A stretch of 60,959 nt of DNA, taken from JANJUB01 sp964586225 (GTDB lineage Bacteria > Armatimonadota > Fimbriimonadia > Fimbriimonadales > Fimbriimonadaceae). Where the stretch lies: contig CAZPHD010000016.1 in NCBI GenBank assembly GCA_964586225.1, positions 1-60,959 on the forward strand, given 5' to 3'. Shown here piece after piece: positions 16,443 to 24,694 of the stretch (position 1 is its first letter; each line of letters opens with the position of its first letter). The notes below the pieces were generated by a model. The model was given only the letters and a program-made list of their open reading frames with translations, was not told the DNA's origin and did no database searches. Position numbers and translations under genes: made by a program.

Positions 16443-17573
16443 TTACGGGTTCTTGATCGTCAGTTGCTTGCCGTTCAAGTTGAAGGAGATTGTGAAGTTG
16501 CCTTTCGGGCTCCCAAGCATCTTCTTCTGCGCTCCGCTAAGGTCACTGAACTTCAGGAAGCCCTGTTGCTCGTGCTTCATGCGCTGATCTGGTGTCAGCG
16601 ACTTCATGAGTTCTTCCATCGTGCCGGTTCGCAACGCTGCAGGTGCCTTTGGGAGGTCGCGTTCGCTAAACCACTTGCCCTCAAGTTCCTTCCGCTGCTG
16701 GCCGGTCATCGGTGGCATGGTATAGACCTTCATGTCGTCGCCGAGCTCTTTCATCTCAACTTCGAGCTTGCGCATCGACTCCTCAAACTTCTTGCGCTCG
16801 GCGGGCGTCATTTCGCGGCCCTCCTTTATGAAGATGTGGGGCATCGATTTAAGCCCTTTGAGGGACTCCTCAAGTGCCTTCCGCTCCTTCTCGGAAATGC
16901 TCTTAACATCCGTGTAAACGCGCACATCGGAGAGTTCCTTGAGTTCGTGCAGCTTCTTCATTTGCTGTTCGAGCTCCTTGCGATCCTTCTCGGAGAGCCC
17001 TGAACGCCAAGTAAAGACTTCCGGGGCAATGTACTTGGCGTTTTCTCGCGCCTTCTTGGCGAGTTCTTCGGCACGCTTCACTTCAGTCTCGACGCGCACT
17101 CGCGCCTCTGGGCTGAGCCCCTTGGGAGTCACGGGCGAACCCGGAACAGTCCAAGCTCGTGGAGCCAAGACGTCCTTAGTGCCGAGCACGTAGACTTGCC
17201 CACGCTTTGACCAGCCCGTGCCCAGCGCCTCGGCAATCGCGGCGATCGCATCTTCGACCGGTTGATCGACGATGTTGATCGTGACCTTTCGCGAAGACAG
17301 GTTCTGGTTTTCAAGAACGAAGCTGATGCCAGTGTCACCCATCCACTTGATGACGTCTTCGATCGTGCCCTGAATTCGAACCGTGACGCGCTTATCCTGA
17401 GTTGCCTCAGCCAACAGGTTGCCGAAGGGGTTCGTGAGGTCGTCACTGATGAGCTTCATGGGCAGTCCCGATTCAGGCTTCGGTGCTGGAGCAACGTCGT
17501 CAGCAAAGGTCGCGAGGGTTCCGGTCGCGGCGGCTAGCGTCGCGGCAAGGGCAAGTTTGACAGTGTTTAGCAT
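16443..17573 (-). CDS. Secreted STN-domain protein with long charged helical region
   Basis: A 376-residue protein from ATG 17573 (MLNTVKLALAATLAAATGTLATFADD), with AGGAG 8 nt upstream. After the signal peptide, residues ~60-125 form an STN (secretin/TonB short N-terminal) domain: 'VTVRIQGTIEDVIKWMGDTGISFVL', 'KVTINIVDQPVEDAIAAIAEALG', 'GQVYVLGT'. The rest is a Lys/Glu-rich helix with repeats of 'SEKERKALEESLKGLK' type, then 'FNLNGKQLTIKNP'. STN domains usually sit on secretins, but no secretin domain is present. A periplasmic role is likely. The paralogue-like genes at 39737 and 41801 also begin with STN-like domains. Confidence 0.75.
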   Translation of the reverse strand: MLNTVKLALAATLAAATGTLATFADDVAPAPKPESGLPMKLISDDLTNPFGNLLAEATQDKRVTVRIQGTIEDVIKWMGDTGISFVLENQNLSSRKVTINIVDQPVEDAIAAIAEALGTGWSKRGQVYVLGTKDVLAPRAWTVPGSPVTPKGLSPEARVRVETEVKRAEELAKKARENAKYIAPEVFTWRSGLSEKDRKELEQQMKKLHELKELSDVRVYTDVKSISEKERKALEESLKGLKSMPHIFIKEGREMTPAERKKFEESMRKLEVEMKELGDDMKVYTMPPMTGQQRKELEGKWFSERDLPKAPAALRTGTMEELMKSLTPDQRMKHEQQGFLKFSDLSGAQKKMLGSPKGNFTISFNLNGKQLTIKNP

Positions 17574-17668
17574 GTTCGAAATGTCTCCTGCAAGATTCTT
17601 TGCATGATAATACACCGGACGCGCGACGAGAGTTCCCGTGGGCCAACAGTCCTATCGAAAAAACTGCG

Positions 17669-17881
17669 ATGGATGCAACGGGAAGCACGCCCGTGACGCA
17701 GAACAAGGCGATGATCAAGAAGTTTCTGATCGCGATGTCCATTGGCGGTGGACTCGGTTTCACCTATCACCTGCTTCTCAAGGCCGCCGGATCTCAGTGA
17801 CTGAGCTGTCAACAACCGGCGGTGCCGGTTGTCACAGGGATCGTGATTGGGATCATCGCGGTAATTGGCGCACGGGAATAG
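17669..17881 (+). CDS. Small membrane protein with in-frame UGA, candidate selenoprotein (Sec at codon 44)
   Basis: Codons 1-43 from ATG 17669 encode a hydrophilic start and one membrane helix ('MIKKFLIAMSIGGGLGFTYHLLLKAAGSQ'), then TGA at 17798-17800. The same frame continues as L-S-C-Q-Q-P-A-V-P and a second membrane helix ('VVTGIVIGIIAVIGARE') to TAG at 17879-17881. Reading UGA as selenocysteine gives a 70-residue two-helix protein with a U-x-x-C motif just before the second helix. A perfect 9-bp hairpin with a GGU loop begins 11 nt after the UGA, as expected for bacterial SECIS elements. The plan resembles small two-helix proteins of the DUF6132 type with a Cys pair (from memory). If UGA stops, the product is 43 aa ending at 17800. 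Confidence 0.45.
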
Positions 17882-18966
17882 CGGTCTACGTCCACACTCC
17901 TTTCTGCCCGACCAAGTGCGGCTATTGCGACTTCAACAGCTATGCGATGACCGGGGACATCATCCCCGACACCGCACGCGCGATTGCCGACGAAATTCGG
18001 CGTAGCCCTTGGCGAGGGCAACCCGCAAAGACGATCTTCTTCGGCGGCGGCACGCCAACGTTTCTGCCGACGGACTCGCTGGTGGAAATCCTGGCCGCAG
18101 TGCTTGAGGTGCATCCCCCGTTGCCTGGGGCCGAGATCACGAGCGAAGCCAACCCCGGCACCGTAGACGCGGAGAAGTTTGCCGCCATGCGGGCGGCAGG
18201 GTTTAACCGCATTAGCCTCGGCGCTCAAAGCTTCCTCGACTCGGACCTTTTACGCCTGGGGCGGGTGCATGTGGCGGGGCAGATTGAGATCGCGGTTGGC
18301 AAGGCACGAGCCGCTGGTTTTGACAACCTCAATCTCGACCTGATGTTCGCTCTTCCCGGACAGACGCTCCGCGCATGGGAGGCTAATCTCGACCGCGCCC
18401 TCGCCCTCGAACCACAACACCTCTCGCTGTATTGTCTAACTTTGGAACCAAATACTCTATTCTATCGGCAACATCTTCGGGGCCAACTCACCCAGCCGGA
18501 CGAAGATGACCAGGTGAATATGTACGACCTCGCGCGCACCCGGATGGAGGCCGCGGGATTCCAACACTACGAGATCAGCAACTTCGCCCAACCAGGGCGG
18601 GAGAGCCAGCACAACCTCGCCTACTGGCGCGCTGAGTCGTACGCGGGCTATGGACCCGGGGCGGTCGGCTTTATGGACGGGGCACGCACCACGAACTGGA
18701 AGCACCCCGAGCGGTATGTCGCCGCGATCGACGCTGGCGATGATCCCGCCTACGAGCACGAGCCGATTGATCCGGCTACCCACCGCGTCGAGCAGATCAT
18801 GCTGGGCCTGCGGTTGAGCGAGGGGATCGACGCTAAGCTAGCCAACGTCGATGGCCTCGCCGAAATGACGCGCCGGGGATGGATCGAGACGAGTGGCGAT
18901 CGCATCACCCTCACCCGCGAGGGCCGACATTTCTGCAGTGAAGTCGCCCTCGCATTGATCCCCTAG
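17797..18966 (+). CDS. hemW: HemW-type radical SAM protein (coproporphyrinogen III oxidase-like)
   Basis: Radical SAM cluster motif 'FCPTKCGYCDF' (CxxxCxxC), 'TIFFGGGTPTFLPTDSL', 'ITSEANPGTVDAEKF', 'GFNRISLGAQSFLDSDLLRLGRVH' and 'YEISNFAQPGRESQHNLAYW' place it with HemW, a heme chaperone long misnamed CPO. The only in-frame NTG starts are GTG 17797 (overlapping the upstream TGA as GTGA) and CTG 17806. They add about 27 residues with no resemblance to the family, whose N-terminus normally begins at 'GIAVYVHTPFC'. That segment instead reads as a membrane helix in the frame of the upstream gene, so the true start may be non-canonical, for example ATA 17878 within ATAG. Confidence 0.88.
   Translation: MTELSTTGGAGCHRDRDWDHRGNWRTGIAVYVHTPFCPTKCGYCDFNSYAMTGDIIPDTARAIADEIRRSPWRGQPAKTIFFGGGTPTFLPTDSLVEILAAVLEVHPPLPGAEITSEANPGTVDAEKFAAMRAAGFNRISLGAQSFLDSDLLRLGRVHVAGQIEIAVGKARAAGFDNLNLDLMFALPGQTLRAWEANLDRALALEPQHLSLYCLTLEPNTLFYRQHLRGQLTQPDEDDQVNMYDLARTRMEAAGFQHYEISNFAQPGRESQHNLAYWRAESYAGYGPGAVGFMDGARTTNWKHPERYVAAIDAGDDPAYEHEPIDPATHRVEQIMLGLRLSEGIDAKLANVDGLAEMTRRGWIETSGDRITLTREGRHFCSEVALALIP
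17812..17832 (+). promoter_or_regulatory. SECIS-like hairpin downstream of in-frame UGA
   Basis: ACAACCGGC, loop GGT, GCCGGTTGT: nine perfect pairs. Twenty nt separate the UGA (17798-17800) from the first loop base, and the loop begins with G. This matches the published minimal bacterial SECIS rules (small apical loop with G in the first two positions, 16-37 nt after UGA). It could also be a chance GC-rich stem. Confidence 0.45.
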
Positions 18967-18968
18967 GC

Positions 18969-18974
18969 TATACT
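18969..18974 (+). promoter_or_regulatory. -10 box TATACT before the DUF1385 start codon
   Basis: GGCTATACT ends 7 nt before GTG 18982, with no Shine-Dalgarno sequence between. It overlaps the end of the HemW gene region (stop at 18966). The pattern GCTAT-N-(C/T)-T is shared with the S1/P1 and acetyltransferase genes. Confidence 0.55.
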
Positions 18975-18981
18975 CTGCCTC

Positions 18982-19950
18982 GTGCCGAAGGGTGAATACC
19001 TCCAATACGGCGGCCAAGCCATCATCGAAGGCGTGATGATGCGGACGCCGCGCTACTTTGCGGTCTCGTGCCGCGCGCCCAACGGAGAGATCGTCACCAC
19101 CACGGAAGCGATTGAGAAAACGTGGATCGGGCGCCAGAACTGGCTCAAGCTCCCTTTTCTGCGCGGATCACTCGCGTTGCTTGACTCGATGGCGCTCGGT
19201 ATTCGCGCCATGCGGTTCGCTTCGAACATTCAACTTCAGCCTGAGTATCAGAAGGATGTTGAAGCGGCAAAGGCCGAGAAGGTGCCGTCGAAGCGGATGC
19301 AGGACCTGAGCGTCGCCGGGGCGATGGTGTTCGCGCTCGTATTCGGTATCGCGCTGTTTAACTGGGCGCCCAACCTGATCTCCGCGAGCATCGCTTCGGG
19401 CGTGGGCGTCAAGACGGATGCGTTCATCAACTTCACCACAGAGATGATCAAGGTCGTCTTCTTTCTCGGCTACATCTATCTCATCAGTCGACTACCCGAC
19501 ATTCGGCGCGTTTTCCAGTATCACGGGGCCGAGCACAAGGCGATCAATACGCTGGAAGCCGAGCAGGAGCTCACGATGGAGAACTGCCAAGCGCAGACGC
19601 GACTCCACCCGCGATGCGGCACCAGCTTTGCAATCGTGGTCTTGATCGTGGGCATCATCCTTCTCACGCCACTGCCTCGCTTCGATCTTGGCAACCCGCT
19701 CATCAACGGCACCGTGCGCTTCCTAACCGAGATCCCGTTGCTCTTCGTGATCTCCGGGATTAGCTATGAGCTGATCCGGCTGGCGGGCAAGTTCCGCAAT
19801 CAGCGCTGGGTGAACGTGATGTTTGCACCGGGCTTGGCAACGCAACTCCTCACAACGGTCGAGCCTGACGATGACCAGGTTGAAGTCGCCCTCACGGCGC
19901 TCGTGGCTTGCATGGAAGCCGAGGCCGCCCACGTAGCTACCACGGGTTAG
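18982..19950 (+). CDS. DUF1385 (YqhQ-like) membrane protein
   Basis: A 322-residue protein from GTG 18982. 'LQYGGQAIIEGVMMRTPRYFAV' is the diagnostic N-terminus of DUF1385, followed by 'WLKLPFLRGSLALLDSMALGIRAM'. Three or four membrane helices lie at ~110-135, 150-175, 215-235 and 250-270. 'RRVFQYHGAEHKAINTLEAEQELT' and 'RLHPRCGTSF' are further family signatures. Function is not established in any species to my knowledge. GTG sits 7 nt after a -10 box, suggesting a leaderless transcript. The next gene starts 5 nt after its stop. Confidence 0.9.
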   Translation: MPKGEYLQYGGQAIIEGVMMRTPRYFAVSCRAPNGEIVTTTEAIEKTWIGRQNWLKLPFLRGSLALLDSMALGIRAMRFASNIQLQPEYQKDVEAAKAEKVPSKRMQDLSVAGAMVFALVFGIALFNWAPNLISASIASGVGVKTDAFINFTTEMIKVVFFLGYIYLISRLPDIRRVFQYHGAEHKAINTLEAEQELTMENCQAQTRLHPRCGTSFAIVVLIVGIILLTPLPRFDLGNPLINGTVRFLTEIPLLFVISGISYELIRLAGKFRNQRWVNVMFAPGLATQLLTTVEPDDDQVEVALTALVACMEAEAAHVATTG

Positions 19951-19955
19951 TCGCC

Positions 19956-20456
19956 GTGGGCCGTTTCCTGCGAATCCTCATCGAGACGATCATGCTCTCG
20001 ATCGCGTACGGCATTGTCCACGACATGGTAACCGCGCATGTCTGGGTCGAATACTTCACCATTCATCACGTGAAGGTCGTGGAGTCGGAGAGTCCGGTGG
20101 TGATGGCGCTGGTGTGGGGCGTGATCGCCACCTGGTGGATGGGCGCATTTGCGGGGACCATTCTCTGGGCGTTCTCCACACTGGGTGCGTTGCCCGAGTT
20201 GCCGCTGGCTCGTTTGCGCCAGATTATGCTACGGGGTATAGGGGGGCTGCTGCTGAGTGCGATGCTCGTACTCATGGTGGCCTATTTGGGGCTGGGCTTC
20301 GTCGGTCAGGGTCACGATATCGAAGATATTGAGACGAAGCAGCGCGCGCTGGCGGTTGCTTTCACGCACACCTATAGCTACAGCGCGGGCACCCTGCTTG
20401 TTCTCGCGATGGGCGCCCGCGCGTTGCGGCTTAGGCTACGTTTGCCTAAGGAGTGA
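19956..20456 (+). CDS. Hypothetical four-helix membrane protein
   Basis: A 166-residue protein from GTG 19956, five nt after the DUF1385 stop; the in-frame upstream extension would overlap that gene. Hydrophobic stretches: 'ILIETIMLSIAYGIVHDMV', 'VVMALVWGVIATWWMGAFAGTILWAF', 'LLLSAMLVLMVAYLGLGFV' and 'SAGTLLVLAMGARAL'. Between the first two is 'HVWVEYFTIHHVKVVESESPVV', with several His and acidic residues that could face the periplasm. I do not recognise the family. Its stop overlaps the convergent pseudogene by 11 bp. Confidence 0.7.
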   Translation: MGRFLRILIETIMLSIAYGIVHDMVTAHVWVEYFTIHHVKVVESESPVVMALVWGVIATWWMGAFAGTILWAFSTLGALPELPLARLRQIMLRGIGGLLLSAMLVLMVAYLGLGFVGQGHDIEDIETKQRALAVAFTHTYSYSAGTLLVLAMGARALRLRLRLPKE

Positions 20457-22515
20457 CCGTCAGCGTCGCCGTCCGGTAGACACCGCTTCGCGTGGCGAAT
20501 AGCGTGACCGCCGTCGAACTCGTCACTACGCTGGTGGTGACGTTGATATTGACGCTTGTTTGACCCACGGGAACAATACCGTTGGCGGGCAAGGTCACCA
20601 GACCCGGCGCTCCGGAAAATAGGACGATGCTAAAGCCGCCGGTCGGCGCGATGCCATTGATGGTGATCGTCGCCGTTGCGTTGAGACCGCCTTTTATCGA
20701 ACCGGGGGCAACCGTGAGGTTGGTCAGCAACGGTGCGTTCACTGCGAAGAACGCGGTCTTGCTCACCGCGCCGGTCGTTGCCGTGATGACGACACCTTGG
20801 TTCGAGTTTACGCCGAACGTGGTGACTGCAAAGTTTGCACTTGTCAGCCCAGCCGCGACGTTCACGGAAGCGGGCACGGTCGCCACGTTGGTCTTGTTGC
20901 TGGTAAGGGTTACGGTTCGACCACCCGTCGGCGCCTTACCGGTCAGGGTGACGGTACCTTGAGTCGCCACACCACCAACGACGACGTTAGGATTCACCAC
21001 GACGGCGCTCGCATATGAGTTACTCAAGGTCAGAGTGGTCTGCGTGATGAAGCCATTGAACCGGGCGTTGATCGCCACGTTCGTGTTGGCGGTGACGCCG
21101 TTGACGGTGACCGGGAAGGTCGCCGTTGTGTTCCCGGCGGTCAGCGTCACATTGGCGGGAACCGAGGCGGCACTCGCGTTGCCACTCGCCAGGACCCAGA
21201 GTTGATTGGACGTTGCCCGTTCGGGCAGGGTGATGACTCCATTGACGGCAGTGCCGCCGGTCACGTTGTTGGCCGAGAAGGTTAGGCGGGCGACTTGGGA
21301 GCGCTTGAGGGTTTCGCCGCTGCCCTCGCTCGTGGTGACATAGAAGTTGCCGGCCGAATCGGTCAGCAGTTGCTGTCCTGTTTCGTTGCTGACACCGGCA
21401 AGATGCGAACCCGTAACCGTGCCATTCGCGAGGTTCAGCCGAGTCACGCGATCACCGCCGGCGGGAACGGCCGGAGCCATCACCAAGACGTTCCCATCCA
21501 CATCATAGGTATGACTACGGTTGGTGCCGGTCGGGGGTGTAAGGAACGCATTCGACCACAGCGTGGCACCGACCGACGTCAGGCGTACGACCTGAGTATC
21601 GTTGGGATTGACGACGCTCACCACCGAGCCGCCCGCAGGCACGAGGCTGATGTCGCCGGCAAGATTGGCATTGGCATCGCCAATAACCGACGTGGCGACG
21701 CCTAGGCCGTTACTGCTATTCAAGCTAAAGACGAGCACGTCTGTGCCCGTGCTGGCGTGGTTCCCCGTGCCAAGAACATAGACTCGGCCCGCAACCTGGT
21801 CGAGTAGAAGCTTCTTGGGAATCTCGACCGTGCGATTTGGGTCGTCAAGGGTGACCTGCCAGGTGTCCGCAGCGGACGTGCAACGCACTACAGTGATACT
21901 GTTACCAGTCGTGTTGATCCCGGCGGCAAACGCATTGCCGTCCGCATCCAAGGCGAGGCCGACCTAGGCCGCAACGTCACCGAAGGATCTCACACCGGCA
22001 AACGCGCCATCCGCGATGTTGTAAAAGCTGACTGATCCGAGTTGTGAAGTGCTCGAACGACCGAGAACCGCAACTTGTAGCTCGTTGGCCCTCACCGCCG
22101 ACCAAACGGTTTTAAACGTGGGCAGGCCAAAGTGCAACGACCCGTTGCCACTATTCAGCACCCGCAGGCGGCTGGACACGAAGTTGCCCACGCCATTGTT
22201 GGTGCGCTACTAGAACAGAACGAACAGCTTATCGGAGTTGATCGCGATGTCGTTCAGTCGAAACTGGTCACCGAGATTGCCGGTCGACACGAACTCGTTT
22301 TCCCAGAGCAAGGTGCTCAGAGCGTTGAAGTTCTGCACCTTCATGATTTGCCCGAGCATCGACGTGCTGGTCGTCGCCAAGTAGATGTTGGACGAGCCGT
22401 CCCGAATCATCCGCGAGCTACTCGCGGCAGGCACGGGCGATTGCCAGATCACCGGCAATGCGTCGGCCCTTGACATAAGCACAAACGCCATCAGCGCTCC
22501 GAGGACAACTCGCAA
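20446..22515 (-). pseudogene. Fourth copy of the tandem Ig-like secreted protein, broken by three in-frame amber codons
   Basis: One uninterrupted frame of about 690 codons, the same length as its three intact paralogues, is cut by TAG at 22212-22210, TAG at 22209-22207 and TAG at 21966-21964. No frameshift is needed to follow the paralogues from the signal peptide ('LRVVLGALMAFVLMSRADALPVIW', start probably TTG 22515 after GGGAG) to the final 'LTVTP'. The double TAG replaces a Glu-Glu or similar pair seen in a paralogue (AEERDSGG versus **RTNNG). The C-terminal 500 codons stay open, with three Ig-like repeats. Amber is an ordinary stop elsewhere here, so this is read as a decaying copy, unless suppressed. 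Confidence 0.8.
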
Positions 22516-22585
22516 CTTGCTCCCATCCGAACGTTTGACACGTCCGGATTCGAGATTCAACCCGATGTGTTGCCGGGTGGAAGGC

Positions 22586-24664
22586 CTACGGAGTCACCGT
22601 GAGCGTTGCCGTTCGATAGATTCCGGCGCGCGTGGCAAAGATGAGCACGTTCGTGGATGTCGTAACAGGGGCGGTGTTGATCGTGATATTGCCGGTGGTC
22701 GCTCCCGCGGGAACCGAGCCTGTACCTGGCACGAGCACGATCGCCGGCGCACCCGAGAGCAAGACAATGCTCAAGCCGCCTGTCGGGGCGATGCCGTTAA
22801 GGCCCAGCGTCAGCGTGGTGCTGTTTCCACCCTGCACCGTACCGGGAGAGACTCCCGCCGAAGTGAGCGAGGGCGCATTCACCGCCATAAAGGCCGTCTT
22901 CGAGACGGCACCTAGAGTTGCCGTGATCACCACGCCTTGGTTGGTCGCCACACCATACGTGGTCACCGTTGGGAATGCTGTGGTTGAGCCTGCGAGAACC
23001 GTGACGTTTGCGGGCACACTCGCCACGGTGGGCTTGTTGCTGCTCAGGGTCACCAACCTGCCGCCCGTCGGGGCTTTGCCATTGAGAATGACCTGGGCGG
23101 TCGTGGGCAGACCGCCAATAACCGTGTTCGGGGCTACAAGGATGCTGCTCAGCACGGGCGGAATCACGGTCACTTGCCGCTGCGTGATAAAGCCGTCAAA
23201 CCGAGCATTGATCGTTGCCGTCGTGGTTGACGTCACTGGATTCAGCGTGATTTCGAAGTAACCTACACCCTCTCCCGCCAAGACGGTCACTGAACCCGGC
23301 ACAGAAACCACTGAAGAATTTGAACTCGTGAGCGTCCAAACCTGATTTGCCACAGCGATCGGTTGCACCGAGACATAGCCGCTTTCGGTTGTTCCCCCCG
23401 TTCGAGCCACGGTGGGCCCTCCTACGATGGCTGGTTGCATGCGCCTCATCAGCACTCCACCGAGATTGTGATACAGCAAATAGAAGCTTCCGGCCGAATC
23501 GGTGTAGAGCCCGCGACTTGATGCCGAGTTAGCAACAATCGAGTATGAGTTCATTACGCTCCCCGATGCCTCGCTGTAACGATCGAGAACGAGCTCATTC
23601 GAACTTGCCGTTTTAAAGAGAAGGGCATTGTTGTCAGCGTCTTGGGCCAGACTCAAAGATCCTGAGCCGGGTGATGCAGATAGTCGCGACCATGTCAAGA
23701 ATCCCGAGGAACTGACCCGACGCACAACAGCTTCGGAGGTCGCCGGCCGATGCGCGCTTGCAAGGACTCCCGAGGGCCGCGCCAAGACGAGATCACCGGC
23801 AATATCGTCGTCGGTTGAAACGCCTACCGAAACGGAACCCACATCTGCCCCGGCAGAGGCACTCCGCACCCTCAAAAGGACATCGAGGTCGAACGGGGCC
23901 GCGCTCCATCGCCCCGACGCCAAGAGATAGACCCGATCCACCGCAGTATCGACCACGATCGACTCAACACGATCCTCATTTCTGTTGCTGAGATCCGTCG
24001 ATGTCGAATACAACTCGGTCCCAAGTGCGTTGAACTTGCTCAGTTGGGCGACGCCCGAAGTGTTGGTCCACCCTGCGTACGCATTCCCCGAAGCATCCAT
24101 CGCGATTGCGCCAGCGTGTTCGGTCGCGCCAAGACTTGGATTCGAAACGGGGCCAAACGTGGCACCGCTCCGGATATCAACACTGGCAACTCCTGAGGAG
24201 GCGTTGCGACGTAGAACCCCAAAGTATCCGCCTCCGGCTGCTCCGGCAATGAACTCGTCCGTGCTCGCAAACAAGGTCTCAAATGAGCCTGTCGTCTGCA
24301 GGAACGACATCGCTATACTGGAGTGATGCGCACCGGCGCCTTCGCCGGCACGCTCCTGTACGACCACCATCACTCGGTCGGTCCCGACCGACACGGATCG
24401 GATGTTATATTGGCGGTCAAGCCCACCACTGGATCCGACGACCGTCCACTCCCACACCTTTGCCCCCAGCGCATTGAACTTCTGAAGTGTCAGTTCTCGG
24501 CCAGCGAGCGTGGCGGTTCGCGTCGCGAGGTAAAGATTGCCCGAAGTATCGCGCGCCCAGCGCGGATTGGAAGAGTCAGCGACATAGTGAGTCCAAATCG
24601 AATGTTGACCCAGCGAAACCTGGAAAAGGGCAGACGCAGCAATGACCATGAGCAAACGCAACAT
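22586..24664 (-). CDS. Secreted propeller-like plus Ig-like repeat protein, paralogue C
   Basis: A 692-residue protein with a signal peptide (MLRLLMVIAASALFQVSLGQ). The first ~400 residues contain repeated 'RDTSGNLYLATR', 'FNALGAKVWEWT', 'MDASGNAYAGWTN', 'DSAGSFYLLYH' elements like those of beta-propeller (SBBP-like) proteins. The last ~290 are three Ig-like repeats, each with a 'VGGLPTTAQVILNGKAPTGG' type entry and '..LSSNKPTVASVPANVTV' strand pair. It ends 'RTATLTVTP'. No anchor or sorting signal is visible. It is 25-30 bp from each neighbour in the array and is probably co-transcribed. Confidence 0.8.
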   Translation of the reverse strand: MLRLLMVIAASALFQVSLGQHSIWTHYVADSSNPRWARDTSGNLYLATRTATLAGRELTLQKFNALGAKVWEWTVVGSSGGLDRQYNIRSVSVGTDRVMVVVQERAGEGAGAHHSSIAMSFLQTTGSFETLFASTDEFIAGAAGGGYFGVLRRNASSGVASVDIRSGATFGPVSNPSLGATEHAGAIAMDASGNAYAGWTNTSGVAQLSKFNALGTELYSTSTDLSNRNEDRVESIVVDTAVDRVYLLASGRWSAAPFDLDVLLRVRSASAGADVGSVSVGVSTDDDIAGDLVLARPSGVLASAHRPATSEAVVRRVSSSGFLTWSRLSASPGSGSLSLAQDADNNALLFKTASSNELVLDRYSEASGSVMNSYSIVANSASSRGLYTDSAGSFYLLYHNLGGVLMRRMQPAIVGGPTVARTGGTTESGYVSVQPIAVANQVWTLTSSNSSVVSVPGSVTVLAGEGVGYFEITLNPVTSTTTATINARFDGFITQRQVTVIPPVLSSILVAPNTVIGGLPTTAQVILNGKAPTGGRLVTLSSNKPTVASVPANVTVLAGSTTAFPTVTTYGVATNQGVVITATLGAVSKTAFMAVNAPSLTSAGVSPGTVQGGNSTTLTLGLNGIAPTGGLSIVLLSGAPAIVLVPGTGSVPAGATTGNITINTAPVTTSTNVLIFATRAGIYRTATLTVTP

Positions 24665-24694
24665 GTCTCAAATTATGCACCGGCGGAACGCAAG

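Noticed and set aside
17669..18966. Frameshift fusing the small membrane protein to HemW
   Set aside because: The second helix is in the same frame as the first, needing UGA readthrough, not a frameshift; HemW is in a different frame.
20446..22515. Amber codon reassignment in this genome
   Set aside because: Many intact genes in the window (leuA, EpsI-like, outer-membrane-like protein) end in TAG, so TAG is an ordinary stop; pseudogene decay is simpler.
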